64,000 bases of DNA, taken from Burkholderia stabilis. Its GTDB lineage: Bacteria > Pseudomonadota > Gammaproteobacteria > Burkholderiales > Burkholderiaceae. This document shows, piece after piece, positions 11,742 through 21,953 of the stretch. The DNA lies in assembly GCF_001742165.1 (NCBI RefSeq), contig NZ_CP016442.1, positions 372,001-436,000 on the forward strand, given 5' to 3'. The position numbers and the translations under genes are program-made. Position 1 is the stretch's first letter; each line of letters begins with the position of its first letter. The notes under the pieces were generated by a model, which saw only the letters and a program-made list of their open reading frames with translations, did no database searches and had not been told where the DNA came from.

Positions 11742-12209
11742 ATGAGCACTGAAAAAATCAATCTCGACATCCACAAGATCCTCACGCTGCTGCCGCATCG
11801 CTACCCGATTCTGCTCGTCGATCGCGTGCTCGAACTCGAGCCGCACAAAGGAATCAAAGCGCTGAAGAACGTGTCGATCAACGAGCCGTTCTTCCAGGGG
11901 CATTTCCCGAAGCGGCCCGTGATGCCGGGCGTGCTGATCCTCGAGGCGCTCGCTCAGGCGGCCGCGCTGCTGACTTTCGCGGAAGAGCAGCCGAAGGATC
12001 CGGAAAACACGCTGTACTACTTCGTCGGGATCGACGGGGCGCGTTTCAAGCGTGTGGTCGAGCCGGGCGATCAACTGATTCTGAACGTGACGTTCGAACG
12101 CTACATCCGCGGCATCTGGAAATTCAAGGCGGTGGCGGAAGTGGACGGCAAGGTGGCGGCGGAAGCCGAACTGATGTGCACGGTCAAGACGGCCGACGCG
12201 GCGCCCTGA
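11742..12209 (+). CDS. fabZ: 3-hydroxyacyl-ACP dehydratase FabZ
   Basis: Dehydrates beta-hydroxyacyl-ACP in fatty-acid elongation and competes with LpxA for hydroxyacyl-ACP. The 155-residue hot-dog-fold product has [14 protein letters not shown] near residue 14 and [16 protein letters not shown] near 50, where the His of GHFP is catalytic, then the catalytic Glu in [11 protein letters not shown] 11742 gives the conserved short N terminus; upstream in-frame codons are not used. It is 129 bases from lpxD and 58 from lpxA. Confidence 0.97.
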
Positions 12210-12267
12210 GCGACGCGGCACGCATGGGCAACGCAACGCGACACATCATATCGAGAGGCAACGGCGC

Positions 12268-13056
12268 ATGACCAGGATTCATCCCACCGCGATCGTCGAA
12301 CCGGGCGCGCAGATCGACGAATCGGTCGAGATCGGCCCGTATGCGGTCGTCGGTCCGCACGTCACGATCGGCGCGCGGACGACGATCGGCTCGCATAGCG
12401 TGATCGAAGGCCATACGACGCTCGGCGAGGACAACCGGATCGGCCATTACGCATCGGTAGGCGGTCGTCCGCAGGACATGAAGTACAAGGACGAGCCGAC
12501 GAAGCTCGTGATCGGCAACCGCAACACGATCCGCGAATTCACGACGATCCACACGGGCACCGTGCAGGACGTCGGCGTGACGACGCTCGGCGACGACAAC
12601 TGGATCATGGCCTACGTGCACATCGGCCACGACTGCCGCGTCGGCAACCACGTGATCCTGTCGAGCAACGCGCAGATGGCCGGCCACGTCGAGATCGGCG
12701 ACTGGGCGATCGTCGGCGGGATGTCGGGCGTTCACCAGTTCGTGCGGATCGGCGCGCACTCGATGCTGGGCGGCGCGTCGGCGCTCGTGCAGGATATTCC
12801 GCCGTTCGTGATCGCGGCGGGCAACAAGGCCGAGCCGCACGGGATCAACGTCGAAGGGCTGCGCCGGCGCGGCTTCTCGCCCGATGCAATTTCCGCGCTG
12901 CGCAGCGCGTATCGCCTGCTGTACAAGAACGGCCTGTCGTTCGAGGAGGCGAAGGTGCAGCTGCGTGAGCTGGCGGAAGCGGGCGGCGAGGGCGACGCGG
13001 CGGTCAAGGCGTTCGTCGATTTCATCGACGCGTCCCAGCGCGGCATCATCCGCTAA
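12268..13056 (+). CDS. lpxA: acyl-ACP--UDP-N-acetylglucosamine O-acyltransferase
   Basis: First step of lipid A synthesis. The 262-residue product is a hexapeptide-repeat beta-helix from the N terminus ([20 protein letters not shown]) to about 190, with the catalytic histidine in [17 protein letters not shown] near 125 and a C-terminal helical domain ([20 protein letters not shown]). The GAGAGG at 12251-12256 is about 11 bases before the ATG. lpxB follows after only three bases. Confidence 0.97.
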   Translation: MTRIHPTAIVEPGAQIDESVEIGPYAVVGPHVTIGARTTIGSHSVIEGHTTLGEDNRIGHYASVGGRPQDMKYKDEPTKLVIGNRNTIREFTTIHTGTVQDVGVTTLGDDNWIMAYVHIGHDCRVGNHVILSSNAQMAGHVEIGDWAIVGGMSGVHQFVRIGAHSMLGGASALVQDIPPFVIAAGNKAEPHGINVEGLRRRGFSPDAISALRSAYRLLYKNGLSFEEAKVQLRELAEAGGEGDAAVKAFVDFIDASQRGIIR

Positions 13057-13059
13057 GCG

Positions 13060-14229
13060 ATGCCGCTTCCGACCAATCAGCTTCGGCTCGCGATGGTGGC
13101 CGGCGAGCCGTCAGGCGATCTGCTCGCGGCGTCGCTGCTCGGCGGCTTGCGCGAGCGGCTGCCCGCATCCGCCCAGTATTACGGGATCGGCGGGCAGCGG
13201 ATGATCGCGCAGGGCTTCGACTCGCACTGGCAGATGGACAAGCTGACCGTGCGCGGCTATGTCGAGGCGCTGGGCCAGATTCCCGAGATCCTGCGGATTC
13301 GCGGCGAACTGAAGCGCCAACTGCTCGCGGAGCGGCCGGACGCGTTCATCGGCGTCGATGCGCCCGACTTCAACTTCAACGTCGAACAGGCCGCGCGCGA
13401 CGCGGGCATCCCGTCGATCCACTTCGTGTGCCCGTCGATCTGGGCATGGCGTGGCGGCCGGATCAAGAAGATCGCGAAGTCCGTCGACCACATGCTGTGT
13501 CTGTTCCCGTTCGAGCCTGCGATTCTCGACAAGGCCGGCGTGGCGTCGACCTACGTCGGCCATCCGCTTGCCGACGAAATCCCGCTCGAGCCCGACACGC
13601 ACGGCGCGCGCATCGCGCTCGGCCTGCCGGCCGATGGCCCGGTGATCGCGGTGCTGCCGGGCAGCCGGCGCTCGGAAATCGCGCTGATCGGCCCGACCTT
13701 CTTCGCGGCAATGGCGCTGATGCAGCAGCGCGAACCCGGCGTGCGGTTCGTGATGCCGGCGGCGACGCCCGCGCTGCGCGAGCTGCTGCAGCCGCTCGTC
13801 GACGCGCATCCGCAACTCGCATTGACGATCACCGACGGCCGCTCGCAGGTTGCGATGACGGCTGCCGACGCGATCCTCGTGAAGAGCGGCACCGTCACGC
13901 TGGAAGCTGCGCTGCTGAAGAAGCCGATGGTGATCTCGTACAAGGTGCCCTGGCTGACCGGGCAGATCATGCGGCGGCAGGGCTACCTGCCGTATGTCGG
14001 CCTGCCGAACATCCTGGCCGGGCGCTTCGTCGTGCCCGAACTGCTGCAGCATTTCGCGACGCCTGAGGCGCTCGCCGATGCGACGCTCACGCAGTTGCGC
14101 GACGACGCGAACCGCCGCACGCTGACCGAAATCTTTACCGAAATGCATCTTTCGCTGCGGCAGAACACGGCCGCGAAGGCGGCCGAAGCGGTCGTGCGCG
14201 TGCTTGAACAACGCAAGGGGCGCGCATGA
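13060..14229 (+). CDS. lpxB: lipid-A-disaccharide synthase
   Basis: Glycosyltransferase (GT19) that joins UDP-diacylglucosamine and lipid X. The 389-residue product shows [17 protein letters not shown] at 12-28, [11 protein letters not shown] near 95, the conserved [17 protein letters not shown] near 120, and the donor-binding LPGSRRSEI near 200. It overlaps rnhB by four bases (ATGA), so the lpxA-lpxB-rnhB genes are probably cotranscribed. Confidence 0.97.
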   Translation: MPLPTNQLRLAMVAGEPSGDLLAASLLGGLRERLPASAQYYGIGGQRMIAQGFDSHWQMDKLTVRGYVEALGQIPEILRIRGELKRQLLAERPDAFIGVDAPDFNFNVEQAARDAGIPSIHFVCPSIWAWRGGRIKKIAKSVDHMLCLFPFEPAILDKAGVASTYVGHPLADEIPLEPDTHGARIALGLPADGPVIAVLPGSRRSEIALIGPTFFAAMALMQQREPGVRFVMPAATPALRELLQPLVDAHPQLALTITDGRSQVAMTAADAILVKSGTVTLEAALLKKPMVISYKVPWLTGQIMRRQGYLPYVGLPNILAGRFVVPELLQHFATPEALADATLTQLRDDANRRTLTEIFTEMHLSLRQNTAAKAAEAVVRVLEQRKGRA

Positions 14230-14879
14230 CCGCAGTACGCACACCGCGTCGCCGCGCGTCGGCCGACGTGCAGGGCGGCTTCGATTTCAGCCGGCCCGAC
14301 GAGATCGTCTGCGGCGTCGACGAGGCCGGGCGCGGCCCGCTCGCGGGGCCGGTGGTGGCCGCCGCGGTGATCCTCGATCCTGCACAGCCGATCGACGGGC
14401 TCGACGATTCGAAGGCGTTGTCCGCGAAGAAGCGCGAAGCGCTGTACGAGCTGATCGTCGCGCGTTCGCTCGCGTATTGCGTCGCGTCGGCGAGCGTCGA
14501 TGAAATCGATACGCTGAACATCCTGCACGCGACGATGCTCGCGATGAAGCGGGCGGTCGAGGGCCTGTCGGTTCTGCCTACGCTCGCGCAGATCGACGGC
14601 AACCGCTGCCCGACGCTGACGGTGCGCGCCGAGGCGATCGTCAGTGGCGACGCGCTCGTGCCGAGCATCTCGGCTGCGTCGATCCTCGCGAAGGTGACGC
14701 GCGACCGCATGCTCGTCGACCTGCACGAACGCTTCCCGGTGTACGGCTTCAACGTGCATGCGGGCTACGGCACTGCGAAACACCTTGCCGCGCTGCGCGA
14801 GCACGGCCCGTGCGAAGCGCATCGGCGTACGTTCGCGCCGGTTCGCGCGGCACTTGATCTTGGGGCCTGTTCCCGCTAA
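14226..14879 (+). CDS. rnhB: ribonuclease HII
   Basis: Removes RNA from RNA/DNA hybrids and misincorporated ribonucleotides. The 217-residue product has the catalytic core [16 protein letters not shown] near residue 28 (Asp and Glu of DEAGRG), [14 protein letters not shown] near 60, and the later Asp residues of the DEDD set around DGNRC and ADAI-like positions. The last residues (about GACSR) and the TAA stop are supplied by the left arm of the inverted-repeat element at 14863-15146, so the natural C terminus seems to have been replaced by a few codons. Confidence 0.95.
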   Translation: MTAVRTPRRRASADVQGGFDFSRPDEIVCGVDEAGRGPLAGPVVAAAVILDPAQPIDGLDDSKALSAKKREALYELIVARSLAYCVASASVDEIDTLNILHATMLAMKRAVEGLSVLPTLAQIDGNRCPTLTVRAEAIVSGDALVPSISAASILAKVTRDRMLVDLHERFPVYGFNVHAGYGTAKHLAALREHGPCEAHRRTFAPVRAALDLGACSR

Positions 14880-15146
14880 TAACGGGCTTGCGCTGGCCGC
14901 CAGAAGGGCCGAGCGCAAGGAATGGGACGCGGCGAATACCTGGCGTATTCGCAAGGAGCATGACGCCGCGATCGGCCCTTCTGGCGGCCAGCCCCTGGAA
15001 AGTTTTTTAGTTACGGGAACGTGCCTTGCCGGCCGCATTGCGGCGTCGCGCGTCGCTTGTTTGGCTCGGCCAAACGGCGCTCCTTGCTTCTTGCACTGCA
15101 GCCGGCAAGGCACGTTCGCAAGCCCGTTATTAGCGGGAACAGGCCC
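14863..15146. repeat. 284-bp element of nested perfect inverted repeats
   Basis: The outer arms 14863-14892 and 15117-15146 are perfect 30-bp reverse complements. Inside are two further perfect inverted repeats: 14892-14912 with 14972-14992 (21 bp), and 15017-15033 with 15101-15117 (17 bp). Each inner hairpin contains smaller stems (14932-14939 with 14945-14952; 15059-15065 with 15069-15075). A transcript would fold as a closed three-way junction. The element fills the rnhB-methyltransferase gap exactly, giving rnhB its stop and ending four bases before the next ATG. No coding content is evident. Confidence 0.85.
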
Positions 15147-15150
15147 TTCA

Positions 15151-15933
15151 ATGAAAAGCATTACTTCCCGCGACAACCCGCTGTACAAGCGCCTGAAGAC
15201 GCTCGCGGGTTCGACGCCGCATCAGCGCCGCAGCGGCCAGGCGCTGCTCGAAGGCTTCCATCTCGCGAGCGCATACCTCGATACGGGTGCGACGCCCGAG
15301 CTGTGCGTGACGACCGAAGGCGCGCTCGGCCATGCCGAGGCGCAGGCGATCATCGCGCGCATCGATGCGCAGCGGATCGTCACACTGCCCGATGCGCTGT
15401 TCGGGCAGTTGTCGAACGTCGTCAGCGGCGTCGGTTTCCTGCTGCTCGTCGACCGGCCGGCGCAGCCGCTGCCGGAACGCGTGACGCACACGTCGGTCGT
15501 GCTCGACGGCGTGCAGGACGCCGGCAATGTCGGCTCGATCCTGCGGAGCGCGGCGGCTGCCGGCGTGCGCCATGTGTTCTGCGCGCCCGGTACGGCCTAC
15601 GCATGGTCGTCGAAGGTGCTGCGCTCGGGCATGGGTGCGCATTTCCTGTTGTCGATCCACGAGGACGTCGCGGCCGACGCGCTTGCTGCGCGGCTCGACG
15701 TACCGGTCGCGCTGACCGATTCGCACGGCGCGCAGGCGGTCTACGATTGCAATCTGTCGGGGGCGGTCGCGTGGGTGTTCGGCAACGAAGGTGCAGGCGT
15801 ATCGGCGTTCTGGCGCGATGCGGCTACGCATCGCGTGACGATTCCGCAGCCGGGCGGGATGGAGTCGCTGAATGTCGCCGCAGCGGCAGCGGTCTGCCTG
15901 TTCGAGCAGGTACGGCAGCAGCGGCGCGTGTGA
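15151..15933 (+). CDS. TrmH-family (SPOUT) rRNA 2'-O-methyltransferase
   Basis: AdoMet-dependent RNA ribose methyltransferase with the trefoil-knot fold, probably acting on 23S rRNA in the manner of RlmB or its relatives. The 260-residue product has an N-terminal substrate-binding region (NPLYKRLKTL, then RRSGQALLEGFHLA) and the three SPOUT motifs: LDGVQDAGNVGSILRSA near 120, WVFGNEGAGVS near 205 and IPQPGGMESLNVAAA near 232. It has no obvious Shine-Dalgarno; the bases before ATG 15151 are the right arm of the repeat element. The exact nucleotide modified cannot be read from sequence. Confidence 0.9.
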   Translation: MKSITSRDNPLYKRLKTLAGSTPHQRRSGQALLEGFHLASAYLDTGATPELCVTTEGALGHAEAQAIIARIDAQRIVTLPDALFGQLSNVVSGVGFLLLVDRPAQPLPERVTHTSVVLDGVQDAGNVGSILRSAAAAGVRHVFCAPGTAYAWSSKVLRSGMGAHFLLSIHEDVAADALAARLDVPVALTDSHGAQAVYDCNLSGAVAWVFGNEGAGVSAFWRDAATHRVTIPQPGGMESLNVAAAAAVCLFEQVRQQRRV

Positions 15934-15960
15934 TGCCGGGGTGTGCGCCGTCGCACAATG

Positions 15961-15990
15961 AAAAAAGGCCGCGTTCGACGCGGCCTTTTT
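15961..15990. terminator. bidirectional terminator between methyltransferase gene and ppsR
   Basis: AAAAAAGGCCGCG and CGCGGCCTTTTT arms around a TTCGA loop make a symmetric hairpin with A-run and T-run on either side. It lies between two convergent genes, so it can end transcription from both strands. Confidence 0.9.
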
Positions 15991-16044
15991 GTTTCCGGCA
16001 GTTCCGGCCGGGCAGGCGGCCGATGGCCGCCGGCGCGCAGGCGT

Positions 16045-16860
16045 TCAGTACGACTGCCGGTCGAGACGGATTTCCTGCAGGATCGTCGTCGCGATTTCCT
16101 CGATCGACTTGTGCGTCGACGACAGCCACTTGATCCCTTCGCGGCGCATCATCGCTTCGGCCTCGTTGATCTCGTAGCGGCAGTTTTCCGGCGCCGCGTA
16201 CTTGCTGCCCGGACGGCGCTCGTTGCGGATCTCCGACAGGCGTTGCGGGTCGATCGACAGCCCGAACAGCTTCTCGCGGTGCGCGGAGAGCGCCGACGGC
16301 AGCTTGCCGCGTTCGAAGTCTTCCGGAATCAGCGGATAGTTCGCTGCCTTCACGCCGTACTGCATCGCGAGATACAGGCTCGTCGGCGTCTTGCCGCTGC
16401 GCGACACGCCGACGAGGATCACGTCGGCCTCCGACAGGTTGCGGTTCGACTGGCCGTCGTCGTGCGCGAGCGAGAAGTTGATCGCCTCGATCCGCGTCTT
16501 GTATTCCTCGGTGTCGGCGTTCTGGTGGCCGCGGCCCATCGCGTGGCTCGACTTGAGCTCCAGCTCCTGCTCGAGCGGCTCGACGAAGCGCTGGAACATG
16601 TCGAGCACGAGCGCGTTCGAGCGCTTGACGATGTCGTTGGACTCGCTGTCGACGAGCGTCGTGAACACGATCGCGCGGCGGCCGTCGTGCACGGCGGCCT
16701 CGTTGATCTTCTCGACGGTCGCATAGGCCTTGTCGAGCGAGTCGACGAACGGCACGCGTACGAGACGGAATTTCTGGTCGAACTGGGAGAGGATCGAGTG
16801 CGCGAAGGTTTCGGCAGTGATCCCGGTGCCGTCGGAGACGATGAAAACGGTAGGCAGCAT
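16045..16860 (-). CDS. ppsR: PEP synthase regulatory protein (bifunctional kinase/pyrophosphorylase)
   Basis: Controls PEP synthase by ADP-dependent phosphorylation and Pi-dependent dephosphorylation of a threonine near its catalytic histidine. The 271-residue product (DUF299 family) begins MLPTVFIVSDGTGITAET and has the P-loop ILVGVSRSGKTPTSLYLA near residue 145. The start at 16860 is the conserved one; the frame stays open for 112 more codons upstream without an RBS or family similarity. It is divergent from ppsA, its target, which supports the call. Confidence 0.95.
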   Translation of the reverse strand: MLPTVFIVSDGTGITAETFAHSILSQFDQKFRLVRVPFVDSLDKAYATVEKINEAAVHDGRRAIVFTTLVDSESNDIVKRSNALVLDMFQRFVEPLEQELELKSSHAMGRGHQNADTEEYKTRIEAINFSLAHDDGQSNRNLSEADVILVGVSRSGKTPTSLYLAMQYGVKAANYPLIPEDFERGKLPSALSAHREKLFGLSIDPQRLSEIRNERRPGSKYAAPENCRYEINEAEAMMRREGIKWLSSTHKSIEEIATTILQEIRLDRQSY

Positions 16861-17235
16861 GAATCTGGGCGTCGAACGTGAAGGGCGGTTGCGCGGGGCG
16901 GCTGGAGGTTCGCCTCCAGACGCAGTGACAAGGTCGCGCCACATCCGGCAGCCGGCACGGTAGAATAGCGGCAACCTGTTGGATAAGCAATTGCGGGGGC
17001 AGGGTGCGTACGGCGCCCGTGGCTTGGCCGCTCGATTCGAAAATTCCCGGCAAGTTTGGCGATTTGTCTGCAAATATCGCCCTTCTGCCGGGATTTTGCA
17101 AATCGGGTCGGAAGATTTCCGCCGCTGCGATTGTTTATCTAACAGGTTGCGCAAGACGCGCCGCGCCTTTTTGCAAGCGCCCGCGTCCAAGCCCACTTGC
17201 GCGATCGAGCATTTTTTTCACACTTAGGGGCTTGT
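16861..17235. other. ppsR-ppsA divergent intergenic region
   Basis: 375 bases between divergently read genes. No convincing ORF. It is AT-richer than its flanks and holds two related TTTGCAAAT-like stretches (around 17069-17076 and 17094-17102) that could be regulator sites; I could not assign a promoter with confidence. Confidence 0.4.
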
Positions 17236-19638
17236 ATGACTAACGCAGCAAACGTCGCAAAGGACCAGGCGTATGTAATTCCGTTCGAGCAGTTGCGGAT
17301 GACCGATGTGGAGATCGTCGGCGGCAAGAATGCGTCGCTCGGCGAGATGATCAGCCAGCTTTCCGAAGCAGGCGTTCGCGTGCCCACCGGTTTCGCCACG
17401 ACCGCGCTCGCTTTCCGCGATTTCCTCAAGCACAACGACCTTACCGACCGCATCGCCAAACGTCTCGAGTCGCTCGACATCGACGACGTGAAGGCGCTCG
17501 CCGAAGCCGGTGCCGAAATCCGCAAGTGGATCGTCGACGCGCCGATGCAGGCGCGCCTCGAGCAGGAAATCCGTGCACAGTTCGAAATCCTGAAGAACGG
17601 CTCGCCGAGCGAGTTGTCGTTCGCCGTGCGCTCGTCCGCGACCGCGGAAGACCTGCCCGACGCGTCGTTCGCCGGCCAGCAGGAGTCGTACCTGAACGTC
17701 GTCGGCATCGACGACGTGCTCGACCGCATGAAGCACGTGTTCGCGTCGCTGTACAACGATCGCGCAATCTCGTACCGCGTGCACAAGGGCTTCACGCACG
17801 CCGAGGTCGCACTGTCGGCCGGCGTGCAGCGCATGGTCCGCTCGGACGTCGGCGCCGCCGGCGTGATGTTCACGATCGACACCGAATCGGGCTTCAAGGA
17901 CGCCGTGTTCATCACGTCGAGCTACGGCCTGGGCGAAACCGTCGTGCAGGGCGCGGTGAACCCGGACGAGTTCTACGTGTTCAAGACGACGCTCGCCCAG
18001 GACAAGTACCCGATCATCCGCCGCTCGATCGGCTCGAAGCTGATCAAGATGGAATTCACGCAGCCGGGCGAGCCGGGCCGCGTGAAGACGGTCGACGTGC
18101 CGCACGAGCAGCGCAACCGCTACTCGATCACCGACGAGGACGTGATCGAGCTGGCGAAGTACGCGGTCATCATCGAGAAGCACTACCAGCGTCCGATGGA
18201 CATCGAGTGGGGCAAGGACGGCCGCGACGGCAAGATCTTCATCCTGCAGGCGCGCCCGGAAACGGTGAAGAGCCAGGCGAGCGGCAAGGCCGAGCAGCGC
18301 TTCAAGCTGAAGGGCCAGTCGCAGGTGCTGGCGACGGGCCGTGCGATCGGCCAGAAGATCGGTGCGGGCCCCGTGCGCGTGATCCAGGATCCGTCGGAAA
18401 TGGAACGCGTGCAGCCGGGCGACGTGCTGGTTGCCGACATGACCGACCCGAACTGGGAGCCGGTGATGAAGCGCGCGGCCGCGATCGTCACGAACCGTGG
18501 CGGCCGGACCTGCCACGCGGCGATCATCGCGCGTGAGCTCGGCGTGCCGGCGGTGGTCGGCTGCGGCGACGCGACCGACATTCTGAAGGACGGCGCGCTC
18601 GTCACCGTGTCGTGCGCGGAAGGCGACGAAGGCAAGATCTACGACGGGCTGCTCGAGACGGAAGTCACGGAAGTGCAGCGCGGCGAACTGCCGGAAATCC
18701 CGGTCAAGATCATGATGAACGTCGGCAACCCGCAGCTCGCGTTCGACTTCTCGCAACTGCCGAACGGCGGCGTGGGCCTTGCGCGTCTCGAGTTCATCAT
18801 CAACAACAACATCGGCGTTCACCCGAAGGCGATTCTCGAGTACCCGAACATCGACCAGGACCTGAAGAAGGCTGTCGAGAGCGTCGCGCGCGGTCACGCG
18901 TCGCCGCGCCAGTTCTACGTCGACAAGCTGACGGAAGGCGTCGCGACGATCGCTGCGGCGTTCTATCCGAAGCCCGTGATCGTGCGTCTGTCCGACTTCA
19001 AGTCGAACGAGTACAAGAAGCTGATCGGCGGTTCGCGTTACGAGCCGGACGAGGAAAACCCGATGCTGGGCTTCCGCGGCGCGTCGCGCTACATCGCTGA
19101 AGACTTCGCCCAGGCGTTCGAGATGGAGTGCCGTGCGCTGAAGCGTGTGCGCGACGAGATGGGCCTGACCAACGTCGAGATCATGGTGCCGTTCGTGCGT
19201 ACCGTGAAGCAGGCGGAGCGTGTCGTCGGCCTGCTCGAGAAGTTCGGCCTGAAGCGCGGCGAAAACGGCCTGCGCCTCGTGATGATGTGCGAAGTCCCGA
19301 CCAACGCGATCCTCGCCGAAGAGTTCCTGCAGCACTTCGACGGTTTCTCGATCGGCTCGAACGACCTCACGCAGCTCACGCTCGGCCTCGACCGCGACTC
19401 GGGCATGGAGCTGCTGGCCGTCGACTTCGACGAGCGCGACCCGGCCGTCAAGTTCCTGCTGAAGCGCGCGATCGACACCTGCCTCCGGATGGGCAAGTAC
19501 GTCGGTATCTGCGGCCAAGGCCCGTCCGATCACCCGGACTTCGCGCAATGGCTGACCGACGAAGGCATCGTGTCGATCTCGCTGAACCCCGACACGATCA
19601 TCGATACGTGGCAGGCGCTGGCCGCCAACCGGAAGTAA
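17236..19638 (+). CDS. ppsA: phosphoenolpyruvate synthase
   Basis: Makes PEP from pyruvate, ATP and water for gluconeogenesis. The 800-residue product has the N-terminal ATP-grasp domain ([11 protein letters not shown] near 23, [19 protein letters not shown] near 135), the central phosphohistidine domain with [15 protein letters not shown] near 425, where the His is catalytic and the preceding Thr is the PpsR target, and the C-terminal PEP-binding barrel with [17 protein letters not shown] near 710 and a catalytic Cys in [11 protein letters not shown] 17236 follows AGGGG at 17226-17230. Confidence 0.97.
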   Translation: MTNAANVAKDQAYVIPFEQLRMTDVEIVGGKNASLGEMISQLSEAGVRVPTGFATTALAFRDFLKHNDLTDRIAKRLESLDIDDVKALAEAGAEIRKWIVDAPMQARLEQEIRAQFEILKNGSPSELSFAVRSSATAEDLPDASFAGQQESYLNVVGIDDVLDRMKHVFASLYNDRAISYRVHKGFTHAEVALSAGVQRMVRSDVGAAGVMFTIDTESGFKDAVFITSSYGLGETVVQGAVNPDEFYVFKTTLAQDKYPIIRRSIGSKLIKMEFTQPGEPGRVKTVDVPHEQRNRYSITDEDVIELAKYAVIIEKHYQRPMDIEWGKDGRDGKIFILQARPETVKSQASGKAEQRFKLKGQSQVLATGRAIGQKIGAGPVRVIQDPSEMERVQPGDVLVADMTDPNWEPVMKRAAAIVTNRGGRTCHAAIIARELGVPAVVGCGDATDILKDGALVTVSCAEGDEGKIYDGLLETEVTEVQRGELPEIPVKIMMNVGNPQLAFDFSQLPNGGVGLARLEFIINNNIGVHPKAILEYPNIDQDLKKAVESVARGHASPRQFYVDKLTEGVATIAAAFYPKPVIVRLSDFKSNEYKKLIGGSRYEPDEENPMLGFRGASRYIAEDFAQAFEMECRALKRVRDEMGLTNVEIMVPFVRTVKQAERVVGLLEKFGLKRGENGLRLVMMCEVPTNAILAEEFLQHFDGFSIGSNDLTQLTLGLDRDSGMELLAVDFDERDPAVKFLLKRAIDTCLRMGKYVGICGQGPSDHPDFAQWLTDEGIVSISLNPDTIIDTWQALAANRK

Positions 19639-19715
19639 CGGTCGGTGATGCTGCTTCGGCGAAAGCGCGGTGCCGCCGCGTTTTCGTTGAAGGCAAAATG
19701 CAAGGTTCGTGTTAT

Positions 19716-19746
19716 AAACACCCCGGTACGCACCGGGGTGTTTTTG
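19716..19746 (+). terminator. ppsA terminator
   Basis: AAACACCCCGGT and ACCGGGGTGTTT arms with a four-base ACGC loop are followed by a T-run, 78 bases after the ppsA stop. This is a canonical intrinsic terminator. Confidence 0.9.
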
Positions 19747-19843
19747 TTTGTCGGTACGCAAGGTGCCGATCCGGGCGTGCCGGTCGCCTCCGCTCGCGGC
19801 AACGAATATAGTGAGTATCGGGGGCGTTTTTCTGGAGGCCAAA

Positions 19844-20278
19844 ATGATGTCGGGGCATCTGTTCTGGTGGGTCGCGGTGGGCGTGCTGGTCGTGGCCGAA
19901 CTGCTGACGGGCACGTTCTACCTGCTGATGATCGCGCTTGGCTTTCTCGCCGGCGGCTTGCTGCAACTGGCCGGTTTCGCGCCGCATGTGCAGTTCGGCG
20001 CGGCGGCCGCAGTCGCGATCGTCGCGATGATCGTGCTGCGCCGCTCGGGGCTCGGCCGCAAGCAGAAGCGCGACACGTCGACGAATCCCGACGTCAATCT
20101 CGACATCGGCTCGACCGTCACGGTCGACGCGTGGCGTGACGGCCGCGCGCGCGTGCAGTATCGCGGCGCCGACTGGGACGTCGAGCTCGCGAACGGCGAA
20201 CGCGACGATGCGCGCGTATATCAGGTAAGCGCCGTGCGCGGCAACTGTCTCGTGGTTGTGGCGAAACCCGCGGGCTGA
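19844..20278 (+). CDS. NfeD-family membrane protein
   Basis: Small membrane protein of the NfeD family, whose partners are SPFH proteins in membrane quality control. The 144-residue product has hydrophobic segments at about 5-25, 28-46 and 48-65, then a soluble C-terminal OB-fold domain (DIGSTVTVDAWRDGRARVQY and the following GADWDVELANGE). Two ATG codons (19844, 19847) follow TGGAGG at 19833-19838; the first is listed. The SPFH gene starts 33 bases downstream, the typical NfeD-SPFH pair. Confidence 0.88.
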   Translation: MMSGHLFWWVAVGVLVVAELLTGTFYLLMIALGFLAGGLLQLAGFAPHVQFGAAAAVAIVAMIVLRRSGLGRKQKRDTSTNPDVNLDIGSTVTVDAWRDGRARVQYRGADWDVELANGERDDARVYQVSAVRGNCLVVVAKPAG

Positions 20279-20311
20279 TCGTCCGCTGATACAACAAGGA
20301 GGGAACACTTC

Positions 20312-21247
20312 ATGGATTCGCTGATCATCTGGGTCGTCCTGCTCGTCATCGCCATCGTGATCGTGTCGAAGACGGTGAAGATCGTGCCGCAGCAGCATGC
20401 GTGGGTGCTCGAGCGCTTCGGTCGCTATCACGCGACGCTGTCGCCCGGTCTCAATATCGTGCTGCCGTTCGTCGATCGCATCGCGTATCGCCACGTGCTG
20501 AAGGAAATTCCGCTCGACGTGCCGAGCCAGATCTGTATCACGCGCGACAACACGCAGCTGCAGGTCGACGGCGTGCTGTATTTCCAGGTGATGGACCCGA
20601 TGAAGGCGTCGTACGGGTCGAGCAACTTCGTGCTCGCGATCACGCAGCTGTCGCAGACGATGCTGCGTTCGGTGATCGGCAAGCTCGAGCTCGACAAGAC
20701 CTTCGAGGAGCGTGACTTCATCAACCACAGCATCGTGTCGGCGCTGGATGAGGCGGCCGCGAACTGGGGCGTGAAGGTGCTGCGCTACGAGATCAAGGAC
20801 CTGACGCCGCCGAAGGAAATCCTGCACGCGATGCAGGCGCAGATCACCGCGGAGCGCGAAAAGCGCGCGCTGATCGCCGCATCCGAAGGCCGCAAGCAGG
20901 AGCAGATCAACCTCGCGTCGGGCGCGCGCGAAGCCGCGATCCAGAAATCCGAGGGCGAGCGGCAGGCCGCGATCAACCAGGCGCAGGGCGAGGCCGCGGC
21001 AATTCTCGCGGTGGCCGAGGCGAACGCGCAGGCGATCCAGAAGATCGCGAGCGCGATCCAGTCGCAAGGCGGGATGGATGCGGTGAACCTGAAGGTCGCC
21101 GAGCAGTACGTCGGCGCGTTCTCGAATCTCGCGAAGCAGGGCAACACGCTGATCGTGCCGTCGAACCTGTCGGATCTCGGCAGTGCGATCGCGTCGGCGA
21201 TGTCGATCGTCAAAAACGCTTCACCGGCCGCGGGCGGGAAGGGCTGA
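20312..21247 (+). CDS. SPFH/stomatin-family membrane protein (paraslipin, QmcA-like)
   Basis: Band-7 scaffold protein of the inner membrane, thought to organise membrane microdomains and proteases with NfeD. The 311-residue product has one N-terminal membrane helix (4-22), the SPFH domain (about 25-180; VPQQHAWVLERFGRYHATLSPG, LPFVDRI) and a long Ala/Glu/Gln-rich coiled coil (about 185-255). RBS AAGGAGGG lies just before the start. The ratio of length and layout matches QmcA-type proteins. Confidence 0.92.
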   Translation: MDSLIIWVVLLVIAIVIVSKTVKIVPQQHAWVLERFGRYHATLSPGLNIVLPFVDRIAYRHVLKEIPLDVPSQICITRDNTQLQVDGVLYFQVMDPMKASYGSSNFVLAITQLSQTMLRSVIGKLELDKTFEERDFINHSIVSALDEAAANWGVKVLRYEIKDLTPPKEILHAMQAQITAEREKRALIAASEGRKQEQINLASGAREAAIQKSEGERQAAINQAQGEAAAILAVAEANAQAIQKIASAIQSQGGMDAVNLKVAEQYVGAFSNLAKQGNTLIVPSNLSDLGSAIASAMSIVKNASPAAGGKG

Positions 21248-21435
21248 GCCGGAAATGCCCGATGCGCGGGCGGCCGCCGCATGCGATTGGCATGCGGCGA
21301 ATCGTCGCGCAGCCGGGCCGGTTCGAGCGAAGTTCATGGGGCGTTGCCGGCGCATGCGTTCTGTCGAACGGGCAGCGTCGCGTGTGGAATTCCGCCGGCA
21401 GCCCGGCCTCCGCGACTCACACCGTACAAAGCAAC

Positions 21436-21458
21436 ACGGCCCGCTTCGAGCGGGCCGT
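21436..21458. terminator. convergent hairpin between SPFH gene and smpB
   Basis: A perfect 10-bp stem (ACGGCCCGCT with AGCGGGCCGT) and a TCG loop lies between two convergent genes. There is no long T-run, so the terminator call rests on position and stem strength. Confidence 0.55.
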
Positions 21459-21484
21459 ATCGTTTGTGATGCGATTCACGCGCG

Positions 21485-21931
21485 TCAGGTGCCGGCGCGC
21501 ATGATGCGCGCCTTTTCGCGTTCCCAGTCGCGCTTCTTCTCCGTTTCGCGCTTGTCGTGCAGCTTCTTGCCCTTCGCGAGCGCGATGTCGCACTTCACGC
21601 GACCGCCCTTGTAGTGGAAGTTCAGCGGCACGAGCGTGTACCCGCGCTGCTCGACCTTGCCGATCAGTTTCTTGATTTCCTCACGGTGCAGCAGCAGCTT
21701 GCGCGTGCGAACCGGGTCGGGGGTGATGTGCGTCGAGGCTTCGGGCAGCGGGCTGATATGGGTGCCGATCAGGAAGATCTCGGCGTTCTTCACCACGACG
21801 TAGCCTTCCTTGATCTGGCCGCGCCCGGCGCGCAGCGCCTTGACTTCCCAGCCCTCAAGCACGAGCCCCGCTTCGTAGCGTTCCTCGATGTGATAATCGA
21901 AGTGCGCTTTCCTGTTGTCGATGATGCTCAT
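21485..21931 (-). CDS. smpB: tmRNA-binding protein SmpB
   Basis: Partner of tmRNA in trans-translation; loads it into stalled ribosomes. The 148-residue product starts [17 protein letters not shown], has [20 protein letters not shown] near 25-45 and the C-terminal basic tail [17 protein letters not shown] that enters the mRNA channel. Length is slightly below that of E. coli (160). It is divergent from ratA with a shared 98-base region, the conserved neighbourhood in beta- and gammaproteobacteria. Confidence 0.97.
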   Translation of the reverse strand: MSIIDNRKAHFDYHIEERYEAGLVLEGWEVKALRAGRGQIKEGYVVVKNAEIFLIGTHISPLPEASTHITPDPVRTRKLLLHREEIKKLIGKVEQRGYTLVPLNFHYKGGRVKCDIALAKGKKLHDKRETEKKRDWEREKARIMRAGT

Positions 21932-21953
21932 GAAAGGATCGGGCCAACTCGTT

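Noticed and set aside
14032..14230. A shadow frame in lpxB considered as a small overlapping gene
   Set aside because: No start signal and antisense or out-of-frame composition; lpxB and rnhB already account for the sequence with a four-base overlap.
17224..19914. An antisense open frame of nearly 900 codons opposite ppsA
   Set aside because: Long open antisense frames are expected in GC-rich, codon-biased genes; the translated sequence is low-complexity Arg/Ala/His-rich and lacks any domain. The same holds for those opposite cdsA-dxr and bamA.
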